Origin: Phormidium tanganyikae FI6-MK23
GTDB lineage: Bacteria > Cyanobacteriota > Cyanobacteriia > Leptolyngbyales > Leptolyngbyaceae
Direction: 5' to 3'
DNA: 64,000 nucleotides
Assembly (NCBI GenBank): GCA_019359175.1
Contig: JAHHHU010000009.1
Span: 62,001 to 126,000 of the forward strand
Both the position numbers and the translations under genes were made by a program. The stretch's first letter is position 1. Each line of letters starts with the position of its first letter. This document shows positions 34,582 through 43,287 of this stretch, piece after piece. The notes beneath the pieces are model-generated. The model made no database searches. It saw only the letters and a program-made list of their open reading frames with translations, and was not told where the DNA came from.

Positions 34582-35379
34582 TTACCGACTCAGAGTTTCT
34601 CGAAAACGATCGACTTCCGATCGTCCATCGCTCTGCAAGATGCCATCCTCAAGGTAAGCAATGTGATCTGCCACATCCGCAATTCGAGGATCATGGGTCA
34701 CAATTAACACCGTGCGCCCTTTCTCCTTGGCAAGCGATCGGAGTAATTCAATCACCGCATGACCGTTGTGGGAATCGAGAGCGGCGGTTGGTTCGTCTGC
34801 CATAATCAGCTTGGGATTGCCTGCAAGAGCGCGGGCGATCGCGACTCGCTGTTTTTGCCCACCGGAAAGATCCCTGGGTTGCTGATTCGCTCGATCTGCA
34901 AGTCCAACTTGTTCGAGTAATTCTAGGGCTTGCTGACGTGCTGCCGATCCCCGAACGCCTTTGAGATTGAGCGCCACTTCGATATTCTCGATCGCGCTAA
35001 GTGCCGGGAACAGATTAAACCCTTGGAAAATAAAGCCAATGTTGTCGAGGCGAAACTTGGCTAACTTAGAACTCGACAGTTTGGTAATTTCTTGACCCAT
35101 CAAACGGACATTGCCTGCGGTCGGAGTCAAAATCCCCGCCAGGATCGAAAGCAATGTCGTTTTGCCCGATCCCGATGGACCCATGAGAAGCTGAATATCG
35201 CCATATCGCACTGATAAATCGACCTGGCGTAAGGCTTGATAGCGCTCGCCTCCGGTCTGGTACACCATTTCTACCCCACAGGCAGCGATCGCTTTATCCG
35301 TCCAGTCCAAGCTGTTCGGGCTGGGTTCGATCACCCGGCTCTCAGCGCGAAACATCAAATCAATCGAGGTTGCAGTCAT
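34582..35379 (-). CDS. devA: ABC transporter ATP-binding protein (DevA/MacB type)
   Basis: 265 residues. The nucleotide-binding domain has Walker A GPSGSGKTTLLSIL, the Q-loop FIFQGFNLFPAL, signature DLSGGQKQRVAIARAL, Walker B LIMADEPTAALDSHNG and switch VTHDPRIADVADH. It belongs to the MacB/LolD/DevA group that powers FtsX-like permeases. In heterocystous species DevBCA exports envelope glycolipid through TolC. The partner permease lies 350 bp upstream on the same strand. A membrane fusion protein (DevB) is not adjacent. A 30-residue N-terminal extension precedes the domain. The gene symbol is by resemblance only. Confidence 0.85.
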   Translation of the reverse strand: MTATSIDLMFRAESRVIEPSPNSLDWTDKAIAACGVEMVYQTGGERYQALRQVDLSVRYGDIQLLMGPSGSGKTTLLSILAGILTPTAGNVRLMGQEITKLSSSKLAKFRLDNIGFIFQGFNLFPALSAIENIEVALNLKGVRGSAARQQALELLEQVGLADRANQQPRDLSGGQKQRVAIARALAGNPKLIMADEPTAALDSHNGHAVIELLRSLAKEKGRTVLIVTHDPRIADVADHIAYLEDGILQSDGRSEVDRFRETLSR

Positions 35380-35729
35380 TCGTTTAACAAACGGTAGGAA
35401 AACAGTTTAGGAGAAGGGGTGTGTGGGGAGCGGTGTCGAAGCGGTCTTTTCTGAAAATGACTTCAGGAGCATTCAGCCAGACTCCAGACGAATGACAAGT
35501 CATGCGGCAACTCTAATCAAGTTGCGGCAGAGTTTTCATCCCCTTGAGGCTTAGACTTCAGTTCTATTCTAGAAGTTCAAATTCTGCTATAGGATGAATT
35601 CGTGTGACAGATGTGTGAGCGATCGTCATCTCCAAAAACTAAGAAAGATGTCATTCCGTGTGCAGATGCGTAAAGATGATTCAAAAATTTTACGCTGATC
35701 TCTACGATTTCAGGGGAATTTTGCTGATT
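35380..35729. other. Intergenic gap between ABC permease and ATPase genes
   Basis: 350 bp without a plausible gene on either strand. It is AT-rich at 35560-35720 and G-rich at 35410-35450. It is longer than expected within a permease-ATPase operon, so the ATPase gene may have its own promoter here. No clear terminator or repeat is seen. Confidence 0.4.
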
Positions 35730-37058
35730 TCATGCTTTAAACACGATCGCGGGATCAACCCTAGTCACTTTTTGTACCGCGAACACGGCAGAACCTACGC
35801 ACATCACAACTGTTAAGACAAAAATTCCGGCTCCCGTTGCAGGCGTGATTAAAATCATGATGCCTTTTGCCGCTTGCGTCCACGCACCCAAACCGAGACA
35901 GAAGGCAATGCTCGGAATAAATCCCAACACTGCCATCCAGAGCGCTTGTTCTAAAATCACGCTGTAGATTACCCAATTTGACGCACCCATTGCTTTGAGA
36001 GTTCCGAACTCGCGCATATGGTCGGACACCGACGAATAAAGGATTTGCCCGACAATTACCATGCCGACGACAAATCCAACGGTTGCACCGAGTCCAAGGA
36101 CAAATCCGATTCCAGTGCGGTCTGTCCAAAAGGTATGGGTCAGTTCTGCGAGTTCAGCGCGGGTGTAGGCGCGGGTATCTGGCAGAGCAGCTTCGATGCG
36201 TTGTTTTAGCTGAGTTAGATCTTCTCCAGGTTTGGCGCGGACGAGGACAAAGGAAATCGGGTCTTGAACGTTGACGCGACGGGGAGAAGCGGGATTTGCG
36301 GGGGGACGGTTGAACGAAGGATTTTGATTGGTGCAGGCGATTTCACCATTGGGTAAGCGGGTGCAGGTGACTCCGGTATCTGATCCGCCGATCCCGTAAG
36401 CGTTTGCGTTTTCTAATGAGGTGTAGATAAACGCGCTCGACGCGATCGATTGAGTATCCCGTGTCGTTCCCACAAATTTCGCAGGTAAAGCACTAAAGGC
36501 TCCGATCGTTCCGCGGTCATTTAATTGTTTCAGACCAAGTGATTTCAAACTGTTGGCATCCGCCATCACCGTGTAAGGCTGATTCAGTGCGGAAAGATTT
36601 CCTTGAGTGATTTGCCAGCCTGCAAACATTTTGCTATTTGGATCAAAGCCGTAAATCCGAATCGGGTTAATTTTCCCGGTACTGTCGCGCCAAATGCTCG
36701 ATCGAATCATTAGGGCTTCGGCTCGATCGACTCCGGCAACTTTCTGGGCATCTTCGACTCGTTGTGCAGGCATTGGGGAAGATAGTTCTAAATGCACAAT
36801 GTCTTTTGAGGCGACCCAGAGATCGGCACTGGATTGATCAACGAGTCGAGCAGTCGATCGACTAAAACCGCGTAAGATTCCGATCTGAATCGTGACGAGG
36901 CTGACAGCGAAAACAATTCCAGCTTGTGCGACCAGAAAGCGCGGAATGTCTTCAAATAAATTTTTGCGGGCTATCGAAGCCATAGGACGAAGACGCGGCA
37001 GAGTGGGTAGAGCAGAGCGAACACTAGGTGTAGCAGAGCTATCGAGGTGGGCGGTCAT
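35730..37058 (-). CDS. devC: ABC transporter permease, FtsX/DevC type
   Basis: 442 residues. Four transmembrane helices: one near residues 41-63 (RFLVAQAGIVFAVSLVTIQI), then three in the C-terminal third (GFVLGLGATVGFVVGMVIVG, LWMAVLGFIPSIAFCLGLGA, GAGIFVLTVVMCVGSAVFAV). A periplasmic domain of about 250 residues lies between. The cytoplasmic coupling motif DHMREFGTLKAMGAS is typical of FtsX-domain permeases. The periplasmic insert near residues 220-260 has two Cys that could form a disulfide. It pairs with the ATPase gene downstream. Confidence 0.87.
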   Translation of the reverse strand: MTAHLDSSATPSVRSALPTLPRLRPMASIARKNLFEDIPRFLVAQAGIVFAVSLVTIQIGILRGFSRSTARLVDQSSADLWVASKDIVHLELSSPMPAQRVEDAQKVAGVDRAEALMIRSSIWRDSTGKINPIRIYGFDPNSKMFAGWQITQGNLSALNQPYTVMADANSLKSLGLKQLNDRGTIGAFSALPAKFVGTTRDTQSIASSAFIYTSLENANAYGIGGSDTGVTCTRLPNGEIACTNQNPSFNRPPANPASPRRVNVQDPISFVLVRAKPGEDLTQLKQRIEAALPDTRAYTRAELAELTHTFWTDRTGIGFVLGLGATVGFVVGMVIVGQILYSSVSDHMREFGTLKAMGASNWVIYSVILEQALWMAVLGFIPSIAFCLGLGAWTQAAKGIMILITPATGAGIFVLTVVMCVGSAVFAVQKVTRVDPAIVFKA

Positions 37059-37229
37059 GGAATGCGGAATCTACAGTAAATGTTATGACCATTTCGCGGG
37101 TTTGTCGTTCCCTTGTGGAAAGTGCGATCACGGATTTTCAAAAAGTTATGCAACAGAAGCTTCACGGAGATTGAGAGACTCCTTTAAGATAAGCTTGAGA
37201 AGCAAGGATTTTTTCCTAAGTTTTATCGA

Positions 37230-37433
37230 ATGAATTACCAAATCGTTCACAGCATTGTGGGGCGGTTACGGATTCGTATTCCTCAGCTTGCTCAGGATGC
37301 CGAATTTGCAGCCCGATTCAGCGGGTTTGTGGAATCGCTGGCAGGTGTGGCACAAGTGCGAATCAATCCGGCAGCAAGTTCGATCGTGATTCAATATCAG
37401 CCGAGTTTCTTGATCGTTGAATCCGCTGTTTGA
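37230..37433 (+). CDS. Small HMA-fold protein
   Basis: 67 residues: MNYQIVHSIVGRLRIRIPQL, then a helix and VRINPAASSIVIQYQP. This beta-alpha-beta pattern resembles heavy-metal-associated-like (HMA_2-type) domains that lack the CxxC metal site, found in cyanobacteria and next to P-type ATPases. It probably mediates protein contacts rather than metal binding. The broken gene at 37874-38566 contains a close relative in its N-terminal part. Confidence 0.7.
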   Translation: MNYQIVHSIVGRLRIRIPQLAQDAEFAARFSGFVESLAGVAQVRINPAASSIVIQYQPSFLIVESAV

Positions 37434-37474
37434 TCATCGAACACCGAGTCCGGTAAAAGCGCGATCGCGTCAAG

Positions 37475-37831
37475 CTAAACGCCCCAATCGCCGTATGTTG
37501 TCTCCGTGACGAACTGAAACTGATTGGCAACTAATTCGATTCCTTTGGTTGTCGCTTTTGCTCCAAACACTCGCACGAATGTTGGCAATGCTGCAATTCC
37601 GCCTGTCATTGTTCCTGCAATGATTGCACCCGCACTCGCAGCAACGAGACATTCTCTCACCGCCTCCCAGAATTTTTCATCTGTATTTGCAGGCGGATTC
37701 ACACAGAGAAACGCATGAACCGTTGTGTTTCGAGTTTGCAACACGGGCAAAGGAAGGATGCCTTGGTTATCGAAGTTCACTCTAGCTTCTGGAAGTCCAG
37801 GAAGACTGGCGATCGGGAATAAGGTAGGCAT
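37475..37831 (-). CDS. Conserved hypothetical protein
   Basis: 118 residues with a Gly/Ala-rich hydrophobic helix (VAASAGAIIAGTMTGGIAAL, about 63-82) that could sit in or on a membrane. The rest is polar and mixed. No family recognised. It is 42 bp downstream of the broken HMA-fold gene on the same strand and may have been its operon partner. Confidence 0.55.
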   Translation of the reverse strand: MPTLFPIASLPGLPEARVNFDNQGILPLPVLQTRNTTVHAFLCVNPPANTDEKFWEAVRECLVAASAGAIIAGTMTGGIAALPTFVRVFGAKATTKGIELVANQFQFVTETTYGDWGV

Positions 37832-37873
37832 TGGGTAATTTGAATCAACACTATTGTTTATTATAAAACGGGT

Positions 37874-38566
37874 CTATTCTTTTTCTTGAAGGTTAGAAAC
37901 CGGGCGGAATAAGCGATCGTGTTCGTGATAGTTCCAAGCAATGCCATCCGGATCTTGTGCGTGTGTCCATTGTCCAAAATCCGTTTTCACCCGACGACGA
38001 GTAATTGCTTGAGAAGTTACTTTTAATCGCTTGGCAAGTGAGGCAGTTGAACACACAGAATCACTCATCGTTATTTCCTCGATCGTGTGAGTTAATGTTT
38101 CTTCTAGAGTCGGTTCTGACATCGAGCAGGGAGGAAGTTCTTCATCCCAAGGTGAAGGAATTTCAAAAGCGCTCGATTGCTTTGATTTAAAGTGCGGTGT
38201 TGGTGGAGGAGGAGACGGCTCGCTGTGCGGTTCTGCGGGCGATTCGGCTGAAACAGGCGGATCACTCACAGATTCAGGCTCAACCGTGGGTGCAGTAGCA
38301 GGCGGAGTGAGTTTTACCTGTTGCATTACAGCAATTAGAGTCTCTTCCATGTTGGAGGGAAGGATACCTCTGGGGTTATACTCTACGACGATCGACTGTG
38401 CCAGCGGATTGATCCGCACTGTTTTAGCACCGTTTAGTTTTAACACCGTTTAGTGCTTCCACCAAGCGTTGATAGTTGCTGGTTGCCTGTGGATTGGTTT
38501 CGAGCCAAGGAACTCGAAGCCGAATTCGTCCAGAGATCGTACAATTTGATATCCTACTTGCTCCAC
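37874..38566 (-). pseudogene. HMA-fold plus helix-turn-helix-like protein, broken by frameshifts
   Basis: Reassembled, the gene begins near GTG 38566 (VEQVGYQIV). It loses frame near 38545 by about 4 nt, continues SGRIRLRVPWLETNPQA, and loses frame again at a 16-bp tandem duplication (38422-38453). It then runs on from VRINPLAQSIVVEYNP to the stop at 37874. The N-terminal part matches the small HMA-fold protein at 37230. A Pro/Ser/Glu-rich linker and a C-terminal domain with SLAKRLKVTSQAITRRR, like a helix-turn-helix, follow. The 190-codon distal frame remains open and could still be translated alone. Confidence 0.75.
38422..38453. repeat. 16-bp tandem duplication causing a frameshift
   Basis: TTTTAGCACCGTTTAG is followed directly by TTTTAACACCGTTTAG, differing at one base. 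Removing one copy restores the reading frame across the junction (LNGV-KTVRINP), so the duplication is the mutation that broke the gene. Confidence 0.85.
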
Positions 38567-39052
38567 AGGAATTGTTACCCAAGCAGTGAATTGCTCACAT
38601 TCTAGCCCCTTTAGCTCTCAGGTCTAACCTAGGCTGGGTACGCTAGTAAGGTCAGCATCTACAAGAGTTTATCGTTAAGCAGAATGGTGTTAAGGGAAGT
38701 CAACACTTCAAGCGAGATTAGTTGAATTCGGGTGATAATGCACGATCAGAACTTCGATCGCGATTTGGTAGAGGCATTGCATCAGGCGCAATTTTATCCC
38801 TTTCTAGCTTGATTTAACAGCATTTTCTTATCACAATACATACTCCGGACATTTTTTAGAACGGTTTCAAAAGGCTTTTAGGGCTTACGACTTCAAGACT
38901 GAGCTATTTTTTCAAAGTTAGCTCCACCCCTGACTTGGAAGAAAAGATCCAGCCTACGGCGGAATCAGGGTTTGAGGTCTAAAATCTGCTCAAATTTTGT
39001 TCGGAGTATTGTTATCAGATATATTCAGAATTCATATTTAGAGGTCAAAACT
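38567..39052. other. Gene-poor stretch with a 24-codon ORF
   Basis: 486 bp with little coding sign. An ATG at 38738 opens 24 codons (MHDQNFDRDLVEALHQAQFY) to a TGA at 38812 on the plus strand. It may be the head of a lost gene. AT-rich sequence near 38810-38930 and AGAGG at 39041-39045 likely serve the exchanger gene that follows. Confidence 0.35.
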
Positions 39053-40153
39053 GTGACAACTGCGGAAAAAGGCTCAAAAATGTCCAAAAAAGATTTGGTA
39101 CTGCTCTGTTTATTGGCGTTTATTCCAATCGCATTAATCGCAGAATGGCTAGAGTTAAATCCGGTACTGGTGTTTATTGCATCAGGATTAGCGATCGTGC
39201 CGTTGGCTGCCCGCATTGCTCATTCGACCGAAGGCATTGCTGAAGTGATTGGGCCCACGTTTGGCGGGTTACTCACTTCGACGTTTGGGAATGCGACAGA
39301 GTTGATTGTATCGATCGTGGCATTACGCGCAGGATTAGTAGAAGTCGTAAAAGCCAGCATCACAGGGACGATCGTGGCAAATTTGCTGTTAGCTCTCGGA
39401 CTTGCGACTCTGCTTGGTGGCATCCGATACAAAGAACAAAGCTTTCAGCCTACCGTCGCGCGAATTAATGCTTCGTCACTTAATTTAGCGCTGGTTGTCT
39501 TGATGACCCCTGCGGCAATTCATCTTACTTCTGATGGCTTACAACAATCAACGCTGAATGATTTCTCTTTGGTTCTCGCAATTCTATTACTCTTCTTCTA
39601 TGGATTGATGCTGTTGTTTTCGATGAAAACACACACCCATATCTATCGGATTGCGGATACAGAGATTGAGCACGTCTATGAAAGCCAAGGACGATCGCGA
39701 TTATGGCGACAAGTGGGAGTGCTGCTCATTTGTACGATCGCGCTTGTATTTGTGTCTGAAGTGTTGGTATCGAGCTTAGAAAAGGCAGTTTCGACCCTTG
39801 GATTTACGAACTTATTTACAGGTGTGATTTTGATTCCGATCTTTGGGGGTGCAGTGGAATACATCACAGCCGCAACGTTTGCGATGAAAAACAAGATGGA
39901 TTTAGCGGTTTCAGTCGCGATGGGATCGAGCTTACAGATTGCAATGTTTGCGGCACCGCTGTTAGTGATTATCGGGCGGTTTTTAGGACAGCCGATGAAC
40001 TTGGAGTTTAATACATTTGAAGTATTGGCAGTCGCGATCTCGGTTCTATTAACTAATTCAATTAGCAGTGATGGCAAGTCAAATTGGTTAGAAGGGTCAA
40101 TGCTGCTAGTCACTTACGCGGCGTTGGGGGCTGCTTTCTATTTTCATCCTTAA
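39053..40153 (+). CDS. Calcium/proton exchanger (CAX family)
   Basis: About 366 residues with eleven hydrophobic helices. The two conserved alpha-repeats are visible: GGLLTSTFGNATELIVSIVA and IPIFGGAVEYITAATFAMKN, each with the acidic residue that binds Ca2+. An acidic loop lies between the halves. It exports Ca2+ in exchange for H+. GTG 39053 is taken as start because AGAGG precedes it at the right distance; ATG 39080 is an alternative, and the longer frame from 38972 has no supporting site. It is followed by a dead calcium-type P-ATPase gene. Confidence 0.92.
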   Translation: MTTAEKGSKMSKKDLVLLCLLAFIPIALIAEWLELNPVLVFIASGLAIVPLAARIAHSTEGIAEVIGPTFGGLLTSTFGNATELIVSIVALRAGLVEVVKASITGTIVANLLLALGLATLLGGIRYKEQSFQPTVARINASSLNLALVVLMTPAAIHLTSDGLQQSTLNDFSLVLAILLLFFYGLMLLFSMKTHTHIYRIADTEIEHVYESQGRSRLWRQVGVLLICTIALVFVSEVLVSSLEKAVSTLGFTNLFTGVILIPIFGGAVEYITAATFAMKNKMDLAVSVAMGSSLQIAMFAAPLLVIIGRFLGQPMNLEFNTFEVLAVAISVLLTNSISSDGKSNWLEGSMLLVTYAALGAAFYFHP

Positions 40154-40204
40154 GTTACAAACTACGTCGATCGCATTCATGCTTCCTTATACAGGATATC
40201 TTCC

Positions 40205-41215
40205 ATGTCACACTCAGGCATTGTTGAGCCGATCGCTGCTAAGGCTTGGCACAAGCTGGAAGCAGACCTATTGCTAGATAAGCTTGACACCGCTCGAGAA
40301 ATTGGTTTGACAAGCAAAGCTGCGATCGCGATTTTTGTCGTCGTGATTCTCAATGGGGCGCTGGGCTATCTTCAGGAAAACCGCGCTGAGAAAGCTCTAG
40401 CCGCTCTTAAAAGCTTATCTTCGCCAAGAGTACGAGTGATTCGAGACGGGAGAATCATGGAGGTAAATTCTAAAACATTGGTTCCGGGTGGTGTGATGTT
40501 GCTCGAAGCAGGCGTGAAAATCGCAGCAGACGGGCGACTGATTGAAACGGCGAACCTACAAGCGCGTGAATCAGATCTAACAGGCGAAGCTCATGCGGTG
40601 AACAAACAAGCCGAAGTCGTTTTGCCCGAAGATGCACCCTTGGGCGATCGGACAGAAGGCGCATTGTTATCACTAGCAGCAAAAGCGGTACTAGATAAGA
40701 ACAAGAAAGATCGCTGGTTGCCGCGTGTCGCAGACTTTCCTTTTTCCTGGAACGTAAGCGCATGAGCGTGATTGTAGATGCAGCTGACATCGGCACGAAT
40801 CGACGATGGGTTTAGCGATCGTTGATCAAAACCATATGCCCTATTTTATGTTCACCAAAGGTTCTCCCGAACTGACCCTAGAGCGCTGTACTCACATTGA
40901 GGTAAGCGGACAGATTGAGAAACTCACCGAGGCACAATGCACCAAGATTCTTCAACAAAACAACGCCTTAGCAAGCCGAGGCTTACGGGTATTAAGATTT
41001 TCCTACAAAACCTTAGATGAAATCCCGCCAGAGTCCTCTGAAGACCGTTCTAAGACGAATCTGATTTGGTTGGGCTTGGTGGGAATGTTAGATGCTCCTC
41101 GTCCAGAAGTGCGGGAATGCAGTCGCACATTGTCGAACTGCGGGCATTCGTCCTGTGAGGATTACAGGTGATCATCAATTGACAGCGCAAGCGATCGCAG
41201 AACAATGGGTATTGA
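40205..41215 (+). pseudogene. P-type cation (Ca2+-type) ATPase, deleted and frameshifted
   Basis: Fragments in order: an N-terminal start ([20 protein letters not shown]), a loss of the first membrane helices, an actuator-domain piece ([18 protein letters not shown]), and a jump over the phosphorylation region to [14 protein letters not shown] frameshift near 40745, a stop, then FMFTKGSPELTLERC (frame from 40806), another shift near 41110, and RPVRITGDHQLTAQAIAEQ follow. The catalytic DKTGT site is absent. The family resemblance is to PacL/SERCA-like pumps. It lies 51 bp after the Ca2+/H+ exchanger, so the two may once have been a calcium-efflux pair. Confidence 0.88.
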
Positions 41216-41540
41216 AAACGCATCCCCGTTCGCTTGTCATTCGCACCAGTGCCTTTTTTGGTCCTTGGGACGATTACAACTTTCTCGCGATCGCGCTCAA
41301 AACCTTAATAGTAGGAGACCGTTTATTGCAGCAGAAGATGCGATCGTTTCACCGATTTACGTTCCTGAATTGGCTGGACTCGATGCCAATCGAATCGAAG
41401 CGCGCCCCAGCGAAGAACTAGGGTGGATTGCTCCTCGTCCTGCTTACAGTGTTCTAAGTAGTGAACGAGGAACATTACTGCCATCATTGGAAGATGCTAT
41501 GGATCGTTATATTCAGCAGTACCTTGCAAACCGCGTTTAA
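41216..41540 (+). pseudogene. RmlD-like sugar-nucleotide reductase, C-terminal remnant
   Basis: Directly abutting the ATPase remnant, the frame turns into SLVIRTSAFFGPWDDYNFLA, which is typical of RmlD/dTDP-4-dehydrorhamnose reductase. It shifts near 41315 to IAAEDAIVSPIYVPEL, jumps, and ends with RPAYSVLSSERGTLLPSLED and a stop at 41540. About 50 internal residues and all of the N-terminal NAD-binding half are missing. The junction near 41215 is therefore a deletion that fused two unrelated genes. Confidence 0.78.
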
Positions 41541-41560
41541 TCAACACTAACTTGTTTAAT

Positions 41561-41974
41561 CTATGGAGAATCGGCACCAAAAGATTGTTCGAGATAAGAA
41601 CGAACAGCGCGTCGGCTCAACGCTCGACCTAGCAAGAACCAAGCAAGATAACCAGCTAGAAACGTGACGATTAAGGCGAGGATAAGAGAAGGAAGAACTG
41701 GTAAACCAAGAACTTCTAATTCAGCGGCTAAAGCGATATAAAAACCACCGACCATACCTGAAAAAGGGACAATAATTTGTAGCTTTGCTTCCGTTGGTAA
41801 GGTATCAGGAGAAAGGTACTTAGACCAATACTTAATTCGTTGCCTGACTGCAATCGCGAATGGGATGGCACAGGCAAGGGTAATGAATAGTCCTGATAGC
41901 AGCAAAACGTAGGGTGGCGAGGGTCTAGCTGTTACCAACTCCTCAAATTGATTTAGAGAAATGAACCAGTCCAT
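41561..41974 (-). CDS. Hypothetical membrane protein
   Basis: 137 residues with three or four hydrophobic helices: PPYVLLLSGLFITLACAIPF, a middle one around IIVPFSGMVGGFYIALAAEL, and LILALIVTFLAGYLAWFLLG. A basic C-terminus follows. No family recognised. It is convergent with the preceding pseudogenes, 20 bp from them. Confidence 0.6.
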   Translation of the reverse strand: MDWFISLNQFEELVTARPSPPYVLLLSGLFITLACAIPFAIAVRQRIKYWSKYLSPDTLPTEAKLQIIVPFSGMVGGFYIALAAELEVLGLPVLPSLILALIVTFLAGYLAWFLLGRALSRRAVRSYLEQSFGADSP

Positions 41975-42449
41975 AGTTGAGGTAAAATGTTGTAGGTTTT
42001 AGTGAATTTTGAAAACTTATCTCAAGCGGTACATCGCCTTTTTGAAAGTGGATGAAGTCACCCTACAAAAACTAGCAAATAATACCCATAGTCCCAGCTC
42101 TACTTACAAAAGGATAGCTGTGGGGTGAAGCGCGATCGCACTTGTTAAGCAAGCGTCTTCAAATAGTGGATAGCTATAGTTTATGAAATTGGTTGTTGAG
42201 TCACTCCATCAAAAGTTGGAGGTTGAAAGTTGAAATTTTACACAGCACGAATTCATCAATTATTCACTGGTTATCTTAATTAGCAGTAATTGACATCAGA
42301 TGGATAGTTAACCCTCTTTTGTTACTTTGATGAGAGTTAAAGGGTGTTTTAAAAGTTGTATGTGGTCACAATTTATGCCAACCGCTTCATTTAATCTGCG
42401 TTGCATCATGAGGATATGAATTAAGGTCATTTTCCATGCAGTGCCCTGA
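41975..42449. other. Intergenic stretch without recognised genes
   Basis: 475 bp, AT-rich after 42180. Short frames on both strands have no protein-like pattern. The stretch separates the decayed genes from the stress-protein remnant and oriC. Confidence 0.4.
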
Positions 42450-42780
42450 ATGCCACAAGTTCTTATTGTTGTCGATCGCGGTAGTGTCGATCGAACCATT
42501 CAAACCGTTTCTCAATTCTCACAGTTTCACAGCAGCAAGTTTTCACTGTTGCATCTTGAAACAATGGAAAATGCGCCTTTGCTGAACCTTCTCTGTTCAA
42601 TCTGTTACATCAGAATTTTGAGGATGTTTCTTCTCAAACTCGGAGCTTAGAAACTGCGATCGAGAAGGTTGCCCAACTTTGCAAAGCCGATTTAGTGATC
42701 ATTAGTCTTTCTTTGAGACCAAGAAAGACTATGCAAATCTCATTCGAGCGACGAATTGCCCAATTTTGGTTATCAAATAG
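42450..42780 (+). pseudogene. Universal stress protein family, frameshifted
   Basis: The start MPQVLIVVDRGSVDRTIQTV fits a UspA-like beta-alpha unit. Near 42585 the frame slips, and the continuation reads LHQNFEDVSSQTRSLETAIE then CKADLVIISLS. A second slip near 42710 gives DYANLIRATNCPILVIK and a TAG at 42778-42780, the usual Usp C-terminus. The frames joined give about 110 residues, short for Usp. Two independent slips make this a decayed gene. Confidence 0.7.
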
Positions 42781-42889
42781 CCGATCAATTCAACAAAACC
42801 CTTATTCCGGGAACTCAAAAAGAATTCCCAGATTTTTTGTGTCTATGATTAAGCTCGATTAATCAATTGCCTAAAGCTAATAGATTTTT

Positions 42890-43285
42890 CTTATCTCTCC
42901 AGCAAGGTCTGTGGAAAACTGAGCTTTTTTTGTGGAAAACCTGTGGGAAAACTGTCGAAAACCGCGATCGAGATGCGGAAATCCCAGAGCCAGCGGAGAA
43001 CCGATTTTAACTTTTCCACAGGATGCGATCGAGATTCGCCTGAAAAAATCGACATTTGTTGTGTTTTCCACAATTTCCACAGGTCGTACAATAGTACTTA
43101 CCGCGACAGCATTTCGAGGCTCTTACGCCTACTTTTAAAGGGGAGTAGATCGATCTCCCTAAGGGTGTTACCATGCTCAAACATCGATCAAAACGCTAGA
43201 TGTAGAATCTAAACTCTAAAATCTCGCTTTATATAGAGTACGCTTTACTTTTCCACAGCCTCCTCGTCCCACACTCTGGCAACTC
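42890..43285. other. Putative chromosomal replication origin (oriC)
   Basis: At least five exact copies of the cyanobacterial DnaA box TTTTCCACA or its complement lie at 42910-42918, 42931-42939, 43012-43020, 43064-43072 and 43249-43257. Near-matches are at 42942-42950 and 43073-43081. Both orientations occur, and an AT-rich stretch follows toward dnaN. In several cyanobacteria (e.g. Synechococcus elongatus) oriC is next to dnaN, which begins here at 43288. This supports a chromosomal origin, though strand-skew or replication data are needed. Confidence 0.8.
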
Positions 43286-43287
43286 CT

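Noticed and set aside
42308-42499. A 63-residue minus-strand ORF next to the stress-protein remnant
   Set aside because: It overlaps the Usp pseudogene start and has no protein-like pattern I can support.
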